Shown here one piece after another: positions 18,448 through 28,860 of a stretch of 38,894 nucleotides of DNA. The notes below the pieces were generated by a model, which was not told the origin of the DNA, made no database searches, and saw only the letters and a list, made by a program, of their open reading frames with translations. The position numbers were made by a program, and so were the translations under genes. This DNA is from Perkinsus chesapeaki (lineage: Eukaryota > Perkinsozoa > Perkinsida > Perkinsidae), in assembly GCA_013115145.1 (NCBI GenBank), contig JAAPAO010000329.1, forward strand, positions 1 to 38,894, given 5' to 3'. Position 1 is the first letter of the stretch. Each line of letters begins with the position of its first letter.

Positions 18448-19928
18448 TTATTTTCTAATAATTGAGTCAAGCAAGTAGGTCCGATGTCCTCCAACAACTT
18501 GAATTCTGACCACATGACCGCCCGTTGCTGAGAAGTGTTACTTCCAAGAAATTAGCGTTACTGATGTTGCTGGTGAGAACCAATAAATCCTCCATGGGTC
18601 CCTCTCTTACTCTTCTGCACTGCTTCAAACACCTCTTTATGGACCGGTGCAGACAATCGCCAATTATTGAAAAGCCGTTGGCGATGCTCAAAGCACGCCT
18701 GGAGGGTTCTATCCCACGAGAATGTCGTCGATGAGGTCATGTACAATGAAGCTCTGAGTTATCAGATCATGATCGGGGAGGAAGTTCAAAAAATTTCCGC
18801 AGTCTCGATCAGCCAATCAGCTGGTCCCGCGTCCCGAAAAAACTTCTAAAGCACCAATTTGCTGACTTTCAGAGAAAGCGATTTTCGAGGTTACAAAAAC
18901 CAGCCTCGCAGTTTGCCGGCGCACCTTCTCGAAGGTGCCCCACATAAGACGCAATAGATCGAGTACCACAAGACCGCCAAAGTATACATGAATTGAAGAG
19001 ATGAAGTTAAGTAATGTGAGGTGGAGCATCGTCGTCCATATTTATCAACCTCACACATTCGTACCAAATCAGCCACCTAGTACGATATCTCGCCTCCACA
19101 GCAATCATAACCTTACCTTCGCTTTAGACTTTCTTTGCCGATATCCTGCATGCCGCCTTCATAATGACAAAACAGAACGCTGTGTTTGAGCCACTCCTGT
19201 AGAAGCAACACATGTATCTCCTCAGGGGAGACTTCCCCACTTTTCCAAATCTCGCCGTCCGCAGGTTGAGCCCCATCGCCTCGCATAGACGAGATAAAAG
19301 TCTAACGCTCCCGGATGCGCTGGCCTCTATTCGGCCACCGTCTGACAAAATTCAATTTGACAATCCCATCTTCGTCCATTCCACTCACTCGGCCGTAAGC
19401 TTTCCCATATCTCGTTGAATGCTTGTTCAGGGTCTCTACTGACGCTCGAGCGTCGCCGCGATTGAGTGCTTCCTCGCTTCCTGTCTCCAGAAGGCACGGT
19501 AAGCTCCTGTTAAGACCGTGCTGCAGCGAGGGCCCCACCATGGTAGCCGTCCCGACCTCTATCCAACCCATATCCATTCGTCTTGGTGCCACATAGCCCA
19601 TCCGTTTGCTTTCATTCTCTCCACCGTTGCTCGTCCATGACATACTACTGCTGGCGGCGGCGGCCCCATGACTGCTATTATACGGGGCAGTATCACCTCT
19701 GTCAAACCTTACTCTTGAGACAGTGTCAAGCCATTCCTTGGCCGATTCTGACACGGATTTTCCCTGGAAGCAAAACCGCTCTCACTACTCCCCCTCGAAG
19801 CTTTCTACCCTCGAAGCGCAATAGTTGGCAAGATGCCGTTTGTGGTTGTCCGGTACGCCTGATCGAGCAACAAGACGCTTGTTCTCCGCCCACCAATGGT
19901 CGATTGCTGCTGGAGAAGCATCAGCCAT
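18448..19928 (-). CDS. unrecognised multi-exon protein
   Basis: The ATG at 19928 begins MADASPAAIDHWWAENKRLV; a 45-nt intron (about 19800) then joins HLANYCASR to GKSVSESAKEWLDTVSRVRF. The next exon is serine/glycine-rich and leads to GMDEDGIVKLN. A TTTT run near 19348 seems one base too long; after it the frame continues SDGGRIEASASGSVRLLSRL, WLKHSVLFCHYEGGMQDIGK and WLIWYECVRLINMDDDAPPH. Further exons (YFGGLVVLDLLRLMWGTFEK; FNNWRLSAPVHKEVFEAVQK) follow, with a possible stop at 18448-18450. No domain recognised. Confidence 0.45.
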
Positions 19929-20099
19929 TTAAAAATATAATAACCTGATACACAAAGGCTTAGGTTTAGGTGGGCCTCTATGGGCGTCGAGGAGACCAGC
20001 TGAGAACAGAGTTTCGAAAGTTCTAATAAAAGCCAACATCTCATTAATGAACTTTGTCAGAAAAAGCATTTTACACCAAGTCACCTTATTTGAATAAAC

Positions 20100-20606
20100 T
20101 CAATAGAGGAAGCTCGAAGACATCATCATCATCATCACATCACCTATTAAAACATGGACCTTTGGAGGGATGAAGCTATTATGTATATCGCCAACAACGA
20201 TATCGGCCTGGAGTTTGCCTTGACCATTTAAGCCTATGAATGCTCTTAGTTGGTGGGTAAGATAAGCGTCTACAGTGACATAATCGACGAACTCCTTGAA
20301 AGCCTTCATGTCTTCCCTGCTGTGAACTAATTCAGTACTATCAGTGGCATCGTCATAACCCTCCTCAAGCAGCAGCCATGGGCTCTGGTACTCCTTGCCC
20401 TTTGCAAAAGCCTTCTTCCCCATCTTAATATTGATTCTACCTCTCACCACGCCACCAGTCTTATCAAACCTGATCGAGGCCGACGCGATCATGTCCTTTG
20501 GTTTCGAGGAGCCAACGAATTTATTTCCCACGAGGGATTCGACCATCTTGAGAATTCTACCAGCCGCGGCCACAAAGGGTAGGGCGGCAAATACGAGAAA
20601 GCGCAT
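20100..20606 (-). CDS. small secreted-family protein S7
   Basis: An intronless frame of 168 residues from the ATG at 20606, chosen because it starts a clear signal peptide (MRFLVFAALPFVAAAG). Family landmarks: VESLVGNKFVGSSKPKDMIA, ASIRFDKTGGVVRGRINI, EYQSPWLLLEEG, MKAFKEFVDYVTVDAYL and KLQADIVVG. The C-terminus is odd: a run of methionines (DVMMMMMSSSFLY) encoded by a CAT/ATC repeat on the plus strand (about 20120-20142), so repeat expansion may have altered the tail. Function unknown. Confidence 0.65.
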   Translation of the reverse strand: MRFLVFAALPFVAAAGRILKMVESLVGNKFVGSSKPKDMIASASIRFDKTGGVVRGRINIKMGKKAFAKGKEYQSPWLLLEEGYDDATDSTELVHSREDMKAFKEFVDYVTVDAYLTHQLRAFIGLNGQGKLQADIVVGDIHNSFIPPKVHVLIGDVMMMMMSSSFLY

Positions 20607-20676
20607 TATAGAGACAACTGCAAAGCGATTGTGCAAAATTAACAACCAAAGACACTTGACCATTAACACCAATTGC

Positions 20677-21758
20677 CTAACATGGATCTTCTTCATCCTC
20701 ACTTTCCGAATCCAAACAACTTTCCATCCATCTCGACCCAGGTGGGTTCCTCCCTTGACAGCTTGTCCAACTCTTCAGCTTTCCCACTGCATGGTGCTTC
20801 AAGAACGACCCATACGTGCCCGGGCCGAGGTCTCCAGCACCGCTCTCGGGACTTGGTATTCCCCTTACTGGACGTGCTCGGCCAAAAGACCTACCACTGG
20901 TAAGATTCAACGTACTACCAACATCAGCAAGCCTCCTTCCTCTTTCCCTGAAAGCATCCTCGGTTATCGTCAAAGAGCACTTCGCCGGTGCCGCTCCAGC
21001 TCTGCCAATCGTAGCCATTTTAAATGATGGTGATGATAGGTTGGTGTTATAGGTACCAGGACCAGGTGTGAAGTCATCCTCGGGCAATGCCATGCCCGGT
21101 CTTACGCCACGGTCCCATGCCCCACTCACCGATCTTCTCATCTCGCTAGGAGTGTAAGCACAAGGGCCAGGCGATCGGCTAAGAATGCGAGGGAATCGGT
21201 ATCGAGTCTCACAACCCGCCTTCCGTCGGCGTTTCGGACATATCTGCATCGTACTGGGGATGTTGTACGACCATGGAGCGATATCAACGTTGACACCATA
21301 CATATCAAAGCTACCACCACGAGAATAGCGCTCAGCAAGGCTCCATCTCGGGCTGTTGGCGAAGCCTCCTGTCGACTGGAGGCTGGGAGAATAAGCATCA
21401 GGGCCAGGGAACTCGACAGACTCTGGAGCCGGACCAAACCGGAGCTCACGGCGTTTCCGGCAACTGGCAGCCGGCGACTTCTTTTCCACAGCACATTGCG
21501 GACGGCTGGGCGCGACCGATCCATGGGAAGGCCTTTTCCGAGGGAGAGACAGTTTAGATGAGACCTGAGCGGATAAGTGAGGAGGACTCCGAGCAAGTGG
21601 GCTACCTTGGGCCCACCGATGGGCCCTCGGGGACCGAGAATTCGCGCATCTTTGCCTCGCTTAAAAGCATCCATAAGCAGCGATGGAATGCCACTCGACC
21701 GCTTACCGTCACAACTATGCTCTAAAAGGGCTGATCGGCAAGCCCAAAGGGAAGACAT
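20677..21758 (-). CDS. SHIPPO/STPGR-repeat axonemal protein
   Basis: Two exons (21606-21758 and 20677-21564) around a 41-nt intron (21565-21605) give a 346-residue protein. It carries proline-glycine-rich sperm-tail (STPGR/SHIPPO) repeats: FPGPDAYSPS, SPGPCAYTPSEM, TPGPGTYNTN and LGPGTYGSF, each spaced by about 60-90 residues. Proteins of this family bind along or inside axonemal microtubules, so this gene points to a flagellated stage (zoospore). The C-terminus is acidic (SESEDEEDPC). The minus-strand start at 21758 follows an open region; the first exon is less certain than the second because it has no repeats. Confidence 0.75.
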
Positions 21759-21844
21759 TGAAATAAGACCTCAAGACGGGCTGCCCACCGACAAGAACTC
21801 AATGAGATGAGAGAAGGAAACAGGGATTGCAATAATCAGTAGTA

Positions 21845-22354
21845 TTAGGCGGTAATGACACCCTTTTCGAGGAGGAGTTCGTGTAGTTCACCTAAGGGAA
21901 GGTGAGCAGGAAGATGGAGGGAAAGGGCTTACCGTCCTCAGCCATTTGAAGAACAATGTCACAGCCACCCACGAACTCACCATCAACATACAATTGAGGA
22001 TAAGTCGGCCAGTCTGAGAAGATACCAATCCGCCCCACCAATGGACCTCCCGAGTATCATGCATGCTTCAAGCTTAGATACGACCGTTTCAGATACTACC
22101 TGAATACTTCTTAACACCCTCTCTTAACGTATCGTTAGCTAATATATTCATATGTGCAAATGACTCCACACCTGTCATAAGCTCATAAGTTACCCTCACA
22201 CCCACTTTGCCTATTTACCCTCATTTTTCAAGGCTTCGACCACCTTCTTGCTGAACCCACATTTTGGGGCTTCAGGGTCTCCCTTCATGAACAAGACAAC
22301 CTTATTAGACTCAACAAAAGCGTCAAGCTTCGGGAACAACTCCTCGTACGACAT
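21845..22354 (-). CDS. monothiol glutaredoxin (CGFS type)
   Basis: Three exons give a protein of about 111 residues. Exon 1 begins [20 protein letters not shown] and contains the active-site [13 protein letters not shown]; exon 2 gives [20 protein letters not shown]; exon 3 begins [20 protein letters not shown], and a last small exon ends [10 protein letters not shown]. The CGFS site and the [17 protein letters not shown] glutathione-binding loop mark the Grx5/GLRX5 class, which carries [2Fe-2S] clusters with glutathione for iron-sulphur protein assembly. All junctions are phase-consistent. No targeting peptide is seen at this start, so cytosolic versus mitochondrial location is open. It is divergently paired with PPWD1. 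Confidence 0.9.
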
Positions 22355-22508
22355 ATCAACGCTACAACTAAAACAGGAAATATTATCAACCCGACCAATC
22401 GATTCTGGAAATTCGATTTCGAGCGATTTTAAAAAATGCGAGACGTGACCCGATTCGCTCCGCCTTCCAACGCGAGTCGGAAATTACATTGAATTGAGTA
22501 ACTGGTTG
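22355..22508. promoter_or_regulatory. putative bidirectional promoter, glutaredoxin / PPWD1
   Basis: Only 154 nt separate the divergent start codons of the glutaredoxin (minus) and PPWD1 (plus). Both 5' UTRs and promoters must lie here. It contains a GATTCGCTCCGCC element (about 22451-22463) resembling the GGCGGAGCGAAGC intron core in reverse. No TATA box is evident. Confidence 0.4.
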
Positions 22509-25500
22509 ATGTCGGAGGTTAATAGGAAGAAAGAAGGCCTCGACGATGAGGGCTTGAGTTCGTCATCTTCATCTGAGGATGAAATGGGACCCGCGCCAAT
22601 GGTGAGCTAATATGTATCTTATCAATTCAACCTAATTCGAATCTTTAGCCCGCGCCCGAACCAGCCAAGAAGCGACGGAAGGTCAAAAGGCAACTCGCCA
22701 ACGAGAAGGAGTATCTTGAGAACCTTCCGAGTGCGAAAATGTACGAGAAGAGCTTTATGCACCGGTAAGGTCAAAAGATATTTTTCGGCTCAAGTATATG
22801 CCCCTCAGAGCGCCGATTTCGCACGTTGTCGTGTCTAAGTCGCAGGAATTTATCATTACGTGCTCCACCGACGGTCATGTTAAATTCTGGAAGAAACGGA
22901 AGATCGGGGTAGATAGCTGAGGACCCCAAATCGACCTCAAATGAATCTTTCAGGTCGAGTTCGTTAAGCATTTCGCAGCTCACAAAGGTCCCATAGGATC
23001 TGTCACCATGAGCGCGTCTGGGTTGGAGTTTGCTACCCTCGGCAAGCAAGACAAGTAGTACCACCGATGGGCCACTGGAAAATGGTACATTTTTGAAGCG
23101 CTATCTTCACAGGTGCATTAAGGTATTCGATGTCGCCGGCTTCAACATGATAATGATGCACAAATTCACCGGTTTTGAACCTCTTGCGTGTTGCTTTGTC
23201 CACGAAGCCGATTCGCCAACTCCAACTCTGGCAATCTCGAGCGCGACTGACAGTAAGATACGGTAGGCTATCACACTGTAAATATTCCTTCCTGGAAAGG
23301 CACCGTGGAAATCTGGCCGATATCGAAGCTGGGAAATCCCAAGGCCAAGCCAAAGAAATATACTGCTCATTTGGACCCTGTCCAACACATTAAGTAATTA
23401 TACCCTCCCTGGGATTTGAACTCGAGACCTTTTAAGGTATAACGATAAGCTTAAACTGGTTGTCTCGATTGATGCTGGTGGACTTATCGATATATGGGAC
23501 CCTACTACATTGGAGTTGCCGGAAAGTGTTTCCTTCGACTCTAAATTTGATACCAGCCTTTTCGAGCTCAAATCGGCGGAGGTACTAAGTGGGAAGAGCG
23601 GGGTGGATGGTTAATTATTAAATGACTCCGTGGTGGTCTCGATACCAGATATCTCGGGTTGCATATCTTTAATGAAGTGAGATTCTCATGCAGTGTCCAG
23701 CAAAATGACACTCCGAACGCAAGGGGGGCTCCCCTTGAGCTCCTGACAGCCTACAGAGTTTGGCATCGTGGCTCCAGGGTGGCATGGAGTATAATGTCGA
23801 TTCTTAAAGCTACCAAAGTTGAGAATTGTTATTGGGCTTTGCGGAGTAGTGCCATGGTAGAGTAACGTGTACTGGTGAAGAATCAAATTTGAGTTCTCGG
23901 CAGCGTAACAGTTTTTCCTATCTTCATGAGATTATACTGTTATACAGTGTGACACTTCTGAGGTATATGCTCCTCGGACAGCGCTGGGCCATACCTCTCC
24001 CGAGCTTCATAATTCCACCATCTTGCTGTGGTTGAGGTGCGAGAATCGCTCGTTAAGTTTATGCAACCTCTCCCCTTTACCGAATTGACCGCCAGCAATA
24101 TCGATATGCTAGGATCGAATCCTTGGCTATTGGTCATCAGCCTATTGCATCATTTGTAATATTGGTATTTCAGACCACTGCATTGGATCTCTCTATCTCT
24201 CCGGATGGTAACTTATTCGCCGTCCTCGGTAAGGACTCTCAAGTAAGAGTATTCAGGACCAAGTACGAGCCGGTTGCCCGCCGCCTCGGTAGTATCTTTT
24301 AGGTCGGGTAAGCTCTTCAAAGCGTTCGACGAATCTTTGGACGCGACCAGCATAGCTCAGTCGGATCCTTTAATGAAACAGGTCCATCTTGATGGGTAAC
24401 AACGTTCATTAATTTCGTGGCGTGTGACGGTTTCTGTAGGTTCGATTTCGGTCGACGGTGTGCTGTTGAAAAGGAGTTGCTGAGATCACCGGACGCGATG
24501 TTCCAGACGATCGATTTCGACCAGTCTGGCAACTTCATCATTTATCCGACCATGGTTGGTATCAAGGTAAAAGATAGTATCTTTAGGTTAGCTTTCGATC
24601 TTGTGCCGCTCAGATAGTTAATCTGGTCACTAACCATTTATCGGCCTTATTGGGCAAGGTTGAATCGAGTGAAAGATTCCTCGCAACCGCACTGTAAATA
24701 TATTCCTTTCTATGTCGCTCCAACTTGCTCCAACCGTTTAGATTGCAACCAAAGCCCATTCGTCAGAAGGTCAATCCCGGTGGAGAGGAGAACATGGCAG
24801 CAGCTGGCGCCGGAGCGTACGAGTATGTCACCGACCCGACCTTGGTGGCTTCAAGGTGAGGGGGAGAAGGAAAAAGGCGAAGTGAGAACCATGTATGGCA
24901 GTTTCAAGAAGAATCGGTTCTATCTCTTTACGAAGCGTTTGCCGAGTGATACCGGAGCAGGCCAGCAGAGAGATATCTTTAACGAGAAGCCAACGGCGGA
25001 TGAGATGGCAGCTGCAGCCGCTGCAACAGGCGGTGATAGGAAGCCACAAATCAAGTAGAGGTGGTGACACGACTGGTGACATGACGAATGCATTAGGATT
25101 GGCAAGAAGGCTGTCATACATACTGATTACGGTGACATACAAATAGAACTATACGGAAAGTTGGTACCCAAAACTGTTGAGAATTTCAGCAAACATGCAC
25201 AGGATGGATATTATGACGATGTGCTTTTCCATAGGGTAAAATGCCGCATGCCGGGATCGAACTTGGGATCCCGTATATTGCTCAGGTTATCAATAAGTTT
25301 ATGATACAGACGGGTGATCCCGAAGGAACTGGTATGGGTGGCACGAGCATCTGGGGAGGCGATTTCTCCGATGAATTCGTAAGCTGACGGCTTTGATAGG
25401 TTTGATATCGGAAAACAGGTTCCCGAATTGGACCATTCGGAGCCCTATATGGTTTCGATGGCAAACGCCGGACCTAATACGAATGGTTCGCAGTTCTTCA

Positions 25501-25912
25501 TTACAACAGTAAAAAAGATATAGTCATTTAGAGTAAGCCTTTCGGCAGGTACCTTGTCCTTTCCTTGATAACAAGCACACTGTCTTTGGTAAAGTGACGA
25601 GCGGGCAAGATGTTGTAAGGAGAAGCGAGGGGGTTTTTCGCTCAGTTGTCAAGCTAGAGTATATCGCAATATCGTGATATATACCTTTGTTGATGGGCGA
25701 AGGAAATTAATGAAAATCAGAGTTTGTTTTTTTCCGATTCGGTGGGGAAGTTTTAGACTGGTCGCCTAAGAGATGTTAGAATACTACTCAGTTGTAGTGA
25801 TCGTTTAAGCGCATACACGCATTGATAGGTTCATAAAATAGAAGGTGTACGGACCGACGCGGAGGATCGACCACGTGAAGAGATTCATATCCAAACCATC
25901 AAGATAGAGTGA
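22509..25912 (+). CDS. PPWD1: PPWD1: WD40-repeat cyclophilin (peptidyl-prolyl isomerase)
   Basis: About 17 exons from [15 protein letters not shown] to IHIQTIKIE and a TGA at 25910-25912. The N-terminal half is a WD40 propeller: [55 protein letters not shown] and [20 protein letters not shown]; then [13 protein letters not shown] and [11 protein letters not shown]. The C-terminal cyclophilin domain has [58 protein letters not shown] and [15 protein letters not shown]1 is a spliceosome-associated isomerase. Most introns are 40-50 nt; two are long (23582-24173, 592 nt; 25615-25828, 214 nt). Boundaries are fixed by homology, so this gene is the best standard for the intron-core findings. Confidence 0.93.
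23394..23436 (+). repeat. short intron with T-arm/B-box core, antisense
   Basis: A 43-nt PPWD1 intron; the minus strand reads CGAGTTCAAATCCCAGGG. Splicing joins DPVQHIK to YNDKLKLVV. Confidence 0.65.
23582..24173 (+). other. unusually long PPWD1 intron
   Basis: This 592-nt interval separates [11 protein letters not shown] from [12 protein letters not shown], which are adjacent in the protein family, in phase 0 with GT and AG ends. It is over ten times the usual intron length here. It holds a T-arm-like AGGATCGAATCCT (24111-24122). I see no open reading frame with a recognisable domain. Confidence 0.7.
24396..24439 (+). repeat. intron with GGCGCG-type core, sense
   Basis: A 44-nt PPWD1 intron carrying AATTTCGTGGCGTGTGACGG on the coding strand. 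Splicing joins MKQVHLDG to [13 protein letters not shown], fixed by PPWD1 homology. Confidence 0.65.
25236..25285 (+). repeat. short intron with T-arm/B-box core, antisense
   Basis: A 50-nt PPWD1 intron inside the cyclophilin domain; the minus strand reads CCAAGTTCGATCCCGGC. Splicing joins DDVLFHR to [14 protein letters not shown], where homology fixes the boundary. Confidence 0.7.
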
Positions 25913-25931
25913 TCTAAAGTTAACGTTTCAC

Positions 25932-26453
25932 ATGCCCTTTGATTGGGTTGGTCAATATATACACAGCCTTTCAGTAGTCCATATGCCAGGAGCCCACTTG
26001 GGACCAGACCTGGGTGCTACAGCCTCCGCTCTGGACGGCTTAGCCTGTAACCCTACCCTTTCAACACCGGATCAATGTCATGGTCATGGAGTGTGTACAA
26101 AGGACTTTCAATGCTACTGTGGGAGCTACTATACGGGACTGCAGTGTGATGAGTTCGCATGGTAGCATCTTTAGATCGTGATACCCTATAGACTCTTAGG
26201 TACACTTACCTTCTATTTTCCCTCGGTATTATTCTACTATTAACGGTGGCACTGTGCGGTTGCTATTGTCATTCGATTTGTATCAGAAATCGGCAGAAGG
26301 ATACTCAGCCACAATCAGGGGGCCGAAAGCCATCATCGAAGGTAAAACGAGAGCCCGGGATGGTGAGCACGGTTTTTCCATCAGAAAACGCAGCTGTTGT
26401 CATCCTCACGCGAAGAAGATAAATCATTAGAGAACAGCTCGAATTTACCATGA
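25932..26453 (+). CDS. small EGF-like single-pass membrane protein
   Basis: Three exons. Exon 1 ends with an EGF-like module, ACNPTLSTPDQCHGHGVC then FQCYCGSYYTGLQCDEF, with six cysteines in EGF spacing. A 38-nt intron (about 26162-26199) leads to a transmembrane segment (YLLFSLGIILLLTVALCGCY), a basic flank (CIRNRQKDTQ) and a short cytoplasmic tail ending SLENSSNLP. This is a type I topology: extracellular EGF, one membrane helix, short tail, suggesting surface adhesion or signalling. The start could be 25932 or the Met near 25982 (MPGAHLGPD); neither gives a good signal peptide. The PPWD1 stop is only 19 nt upstream of 25932, so trans-splicing or an unseen 5' exon is likely. Confidence 0.7.
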
Positions 26454-26617
26454 GCCGATGCTGTCATTCTTGTTGGGGTTATTAAGTTGAGTTGAATAGT
26501 CATGAGGTATGATTAAATTCACTTCACAATACCTGCTGTCCGACTCGCAGTATTATCCTCGTAATCGTTTCAGACTCAAACTTTGAGTGTCGCTGTACCG
26601 AAAGTCCGAAAAACTTG

Positions 26618-26907
26618 TTGTTACTTATTACCATAAGATTGTCGTTGTTGTTACTTATTACCATAAGATTGTCGTTGTTGTTACTTANNNNNNNNNNNNN
26701 NNNNNNNNNNNNNNNNNNNNNNNNNNNNNNNNNNNNNNNNNNNNNNNNNNNNNNNNNNNNNNNNNNNNNNNNNNNNNNNNNNNNNNCGTTACTTATTACC
26801 ATAAGATTGTCGTTGTTGTTACTTATTACCATAAGATTGTCGTTGTTGTTACTTATTACCATAAGATTGTCGTTGTTGTTACTTATTACCATAAGATTGT
26901 CGTTGTT
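26618..26907. repeat. 30-bp minisatellite interrupted by assembly gap
   Basis: Tandem copies of a 30-bp unit (GTTACTTATTACCATAAGAT followed by TGTCGTTGTT) with very few differences. Because 30 is divisible by 3 and the unit has no stops in several frames, long spurious reading frames cross it on both strands. True copy number is unknown because of the gap. Confidence 0.95.
26688..26786. other. assembly gap (99 N)
   Basis: A run of N inside the minisatellite; the array was not resolved by the assembler, so its real length may be much greater. Confidence 0.99.
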
Positions 26908-27534
26908 AATATTTGGGTTTGCCAGATATTATTTCCAATTGCTCGGTTCGCTTGTCCATAAGAAATCCAGGAAGCTTCCGGTGTGATCAGCCACGGTGAT
27001 TCGATGAAATTCCCGACATTAGTTATAACGACCATCAGAGCAGTGGGTAAACTAATGCTGCTACCGGAGCACGGGTCCAGTGCATTATATGCATTACAGA
27101 ACCGATCCATTAGTTCGCCTGCTCCATCTCTTAAGCAACTCAATACCATATCATAGATGAAAGTAGATAGCGATGACTCAAAATAAAGAGACAAATAAAA
27201 TATGCTATACCAAACTAACTCTTCTAAGACTCCCCGCAGAGCGCCATGCACCCGCATGGGTTGCAAACCAGTCGAACGCAAAAAAATCGAATGGGAAATT
27301 ATTTCCCATGATAGAATAACCTAGCTCAGCGAGACCCAGCCGACGCAGTGCAATATAAACCGATATGTCTACATTACCGTTCTACTATTATAATGCTGAG
27401 TGCAAGCCTAAGAACAACTACATGGCCGCTTCATGCGCTATGAGGATGAGATACCCCACCACGAAGAGATACAGTGAGACTATAAACGGCGAACGAAAGC
27501 TAAGGCATTGGACGAAACATGATCGACGCGCCTT
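26908..27534. other. intergenic region, no supported gene
   Basis: AT-rich spacer between the minisatellite and the stop codon of the first subtilase. The open frames here are short and show no signal peptide, domain or splice logic. Confidence 0.5.
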
Positions 27535-28860
27535 TCAACGAACAGCGGCTTTAATCGTGTTCAAGGCTTCGAGTACTCCACCGTTAGGGTTAATCTGACG
27601 TGACTTAGCATCCAAAGGAGAAGCATTGTGCATTAGAAGAGACTTGATCTGTTTAGGCTCCACATTCAGACCCAATAGCATACCAATCGTACCAACAACA
27701 AACGGAACCGCAAATGACGTACCGGACACCTTGGGAGGACGATTAGCAGTATCGCCAAGGACTTGAACATCCTCTCCGAAGGCAGCAATATGGACCTGTG
27801 GACCATAGTTGCTGCTTGTACTGAGCGTGTAATGCTCAGCGTTTGTAATAGCTCCGACACAGATACTTAAAGTGCTATTGAGCGCACATGGGAGCAATTC
27901 CGGTTCATCGGCGCCATAGTTACCAGCGGCGGAGACTACGATGATGGAACTGTTCACCACTTTATCTAGAGCTCGTAGGAAAAGATATCTAGTCATACCG
28001 GCGAAAGGCCCCGGTTCGATGCGCAAGGAAAGCGACAAGGAAACGACTTCTACGCCAATATCCATTGCCAAATCAAGACCCTCGCTGATTTCGGATAGGT
28101 ACATTTCTTCATCATCATCCGTGACCTTTATACCTATCAGCTTCAAGTTAGGAGCGATTCCGGCCATACCGTGAGAATTGTTAACTTTAGCTGCCATAAT
28201 TTGAGCAATTTTAGTCCCGTGTCTGCGGGTGATATGCGGGTTCGATGTGTTGTAAACAGTATCCCACGAACCATGTAGAATAACACCGTCTGATCTTCTG
28301 AATACGCCCCTGGCTGGAGCAAGATCCGGGTCGCTGAAGTCAATGCCATCATCTATAATGGCAACCGAGACGTCACGTAGAGTATGCTGATGGACCAAGT
28401 CCCACACCTCAGGCATGTGCATGCGTTTCAGTTGACATTGGGTGCAAGCACCGGGGTCGTTGACATGCAAGTCGCATTCACACCGTTTAGGATTATGTCC
28501 TCCATCAAGTTTGGCGACAGGATTGTCAGCGCATATGACCAGGATATCTGGAAGCAGTCTAGAAGCCATTGCAGTGTAGTTGCAGAACGTAACAGAATCC
28601 ACATGATCGACGGAAGTCCACACGATCTGAATATTCAAGTGTGTCAAAGTCTTTATTCTAACCGACTTGATGAAAGAAGATATCTTAGGATCAGTAACAT
28701 ATCCGATCTTCTCTTTTAATAGTGAAGGTAGACTGTGAACATCTATCATCTCCTTGGGCTGAGTAGTATTAGTAATTGATAGAAGTGTTCTACCATCACC
28801 GGCAGCTTCAGAGTTAACCAAATAAAAGAGTAGAGGTAGAATCATCATAGTCGACAACAT
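27535..28860 (-). CDS. secreted subtilisin-like serine protease, copy A
   Basis: An intronless frame of 441 residues. A signal peptide (MMILPLLFYLVNSEAAG, about residues 5-21) and a propeptide are followed by a peptidase S8 domain. The catalytic triad is complete: Asp170 in VAIIDDGID, His214 in RRHGTKIAQ, Ser382 in SGTSFAVPF; the oxyanion Asn314 is in SAAGN. Subtilases of this size are known secreted proteases of Perkinsus and are considered virulence factors acting on host proteins; that role here is inference. Asn-linked glycosylation motifs are frequent. The first roughly 295 nt, plus 29 nt upstream of the ATG, are nearly identical to copy B at 31294, whereas the protease domain is clearly diverged. 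Confidence 0.93.
   Translation of the reverse strand: MLSTMMILPLLFYLVNSEAAGDGRTLLSITNTTQPKEMIDVHSLPSLLKEKIGYVTDPKISSFIKSVRIKTLTHLNIQIVWTSVDHVDSVTFCNYTAMASRLLPDILVICADNPVAKLDGGHNPKRCECDLHVNDPGACTQCQLKRMHMPEVWDLVHQHTLRDVSVAIIDDGIDFSDPDLAPARGVFRRSDGVILHGSWDTVYNTSNPHITRRHGTKIAQIMAAKVNNSHGMAGIAPNLKLIGIKVTDDDEEMYLSEISEGLDLAMDIGVEVVSLSLSLRIEPGPFAGMTRYLFLRALDKVVNSSIIVVSAAGNYGADEPELLPCALNSTLSICVGAITNAEHYTLSTSSNYGPQVHIAAFGEDVQVLGDTANRPPKVSGTSFAVPFVVGTIGMLLGLNVEPKQIKSLLMHNASPLDAKSRQINPNGGVLEALNTIKAAVR

Noticed and set aside
26618-26907. CRISPR-like array
   Set aside because: Units are directly abutting without unique spacers, and the genome is eukaryotic.
26524-26986. Frames of about 120 residues on both strands
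   Set aside because: They are products of the 30-bp tandem repeat and cross the run of N.
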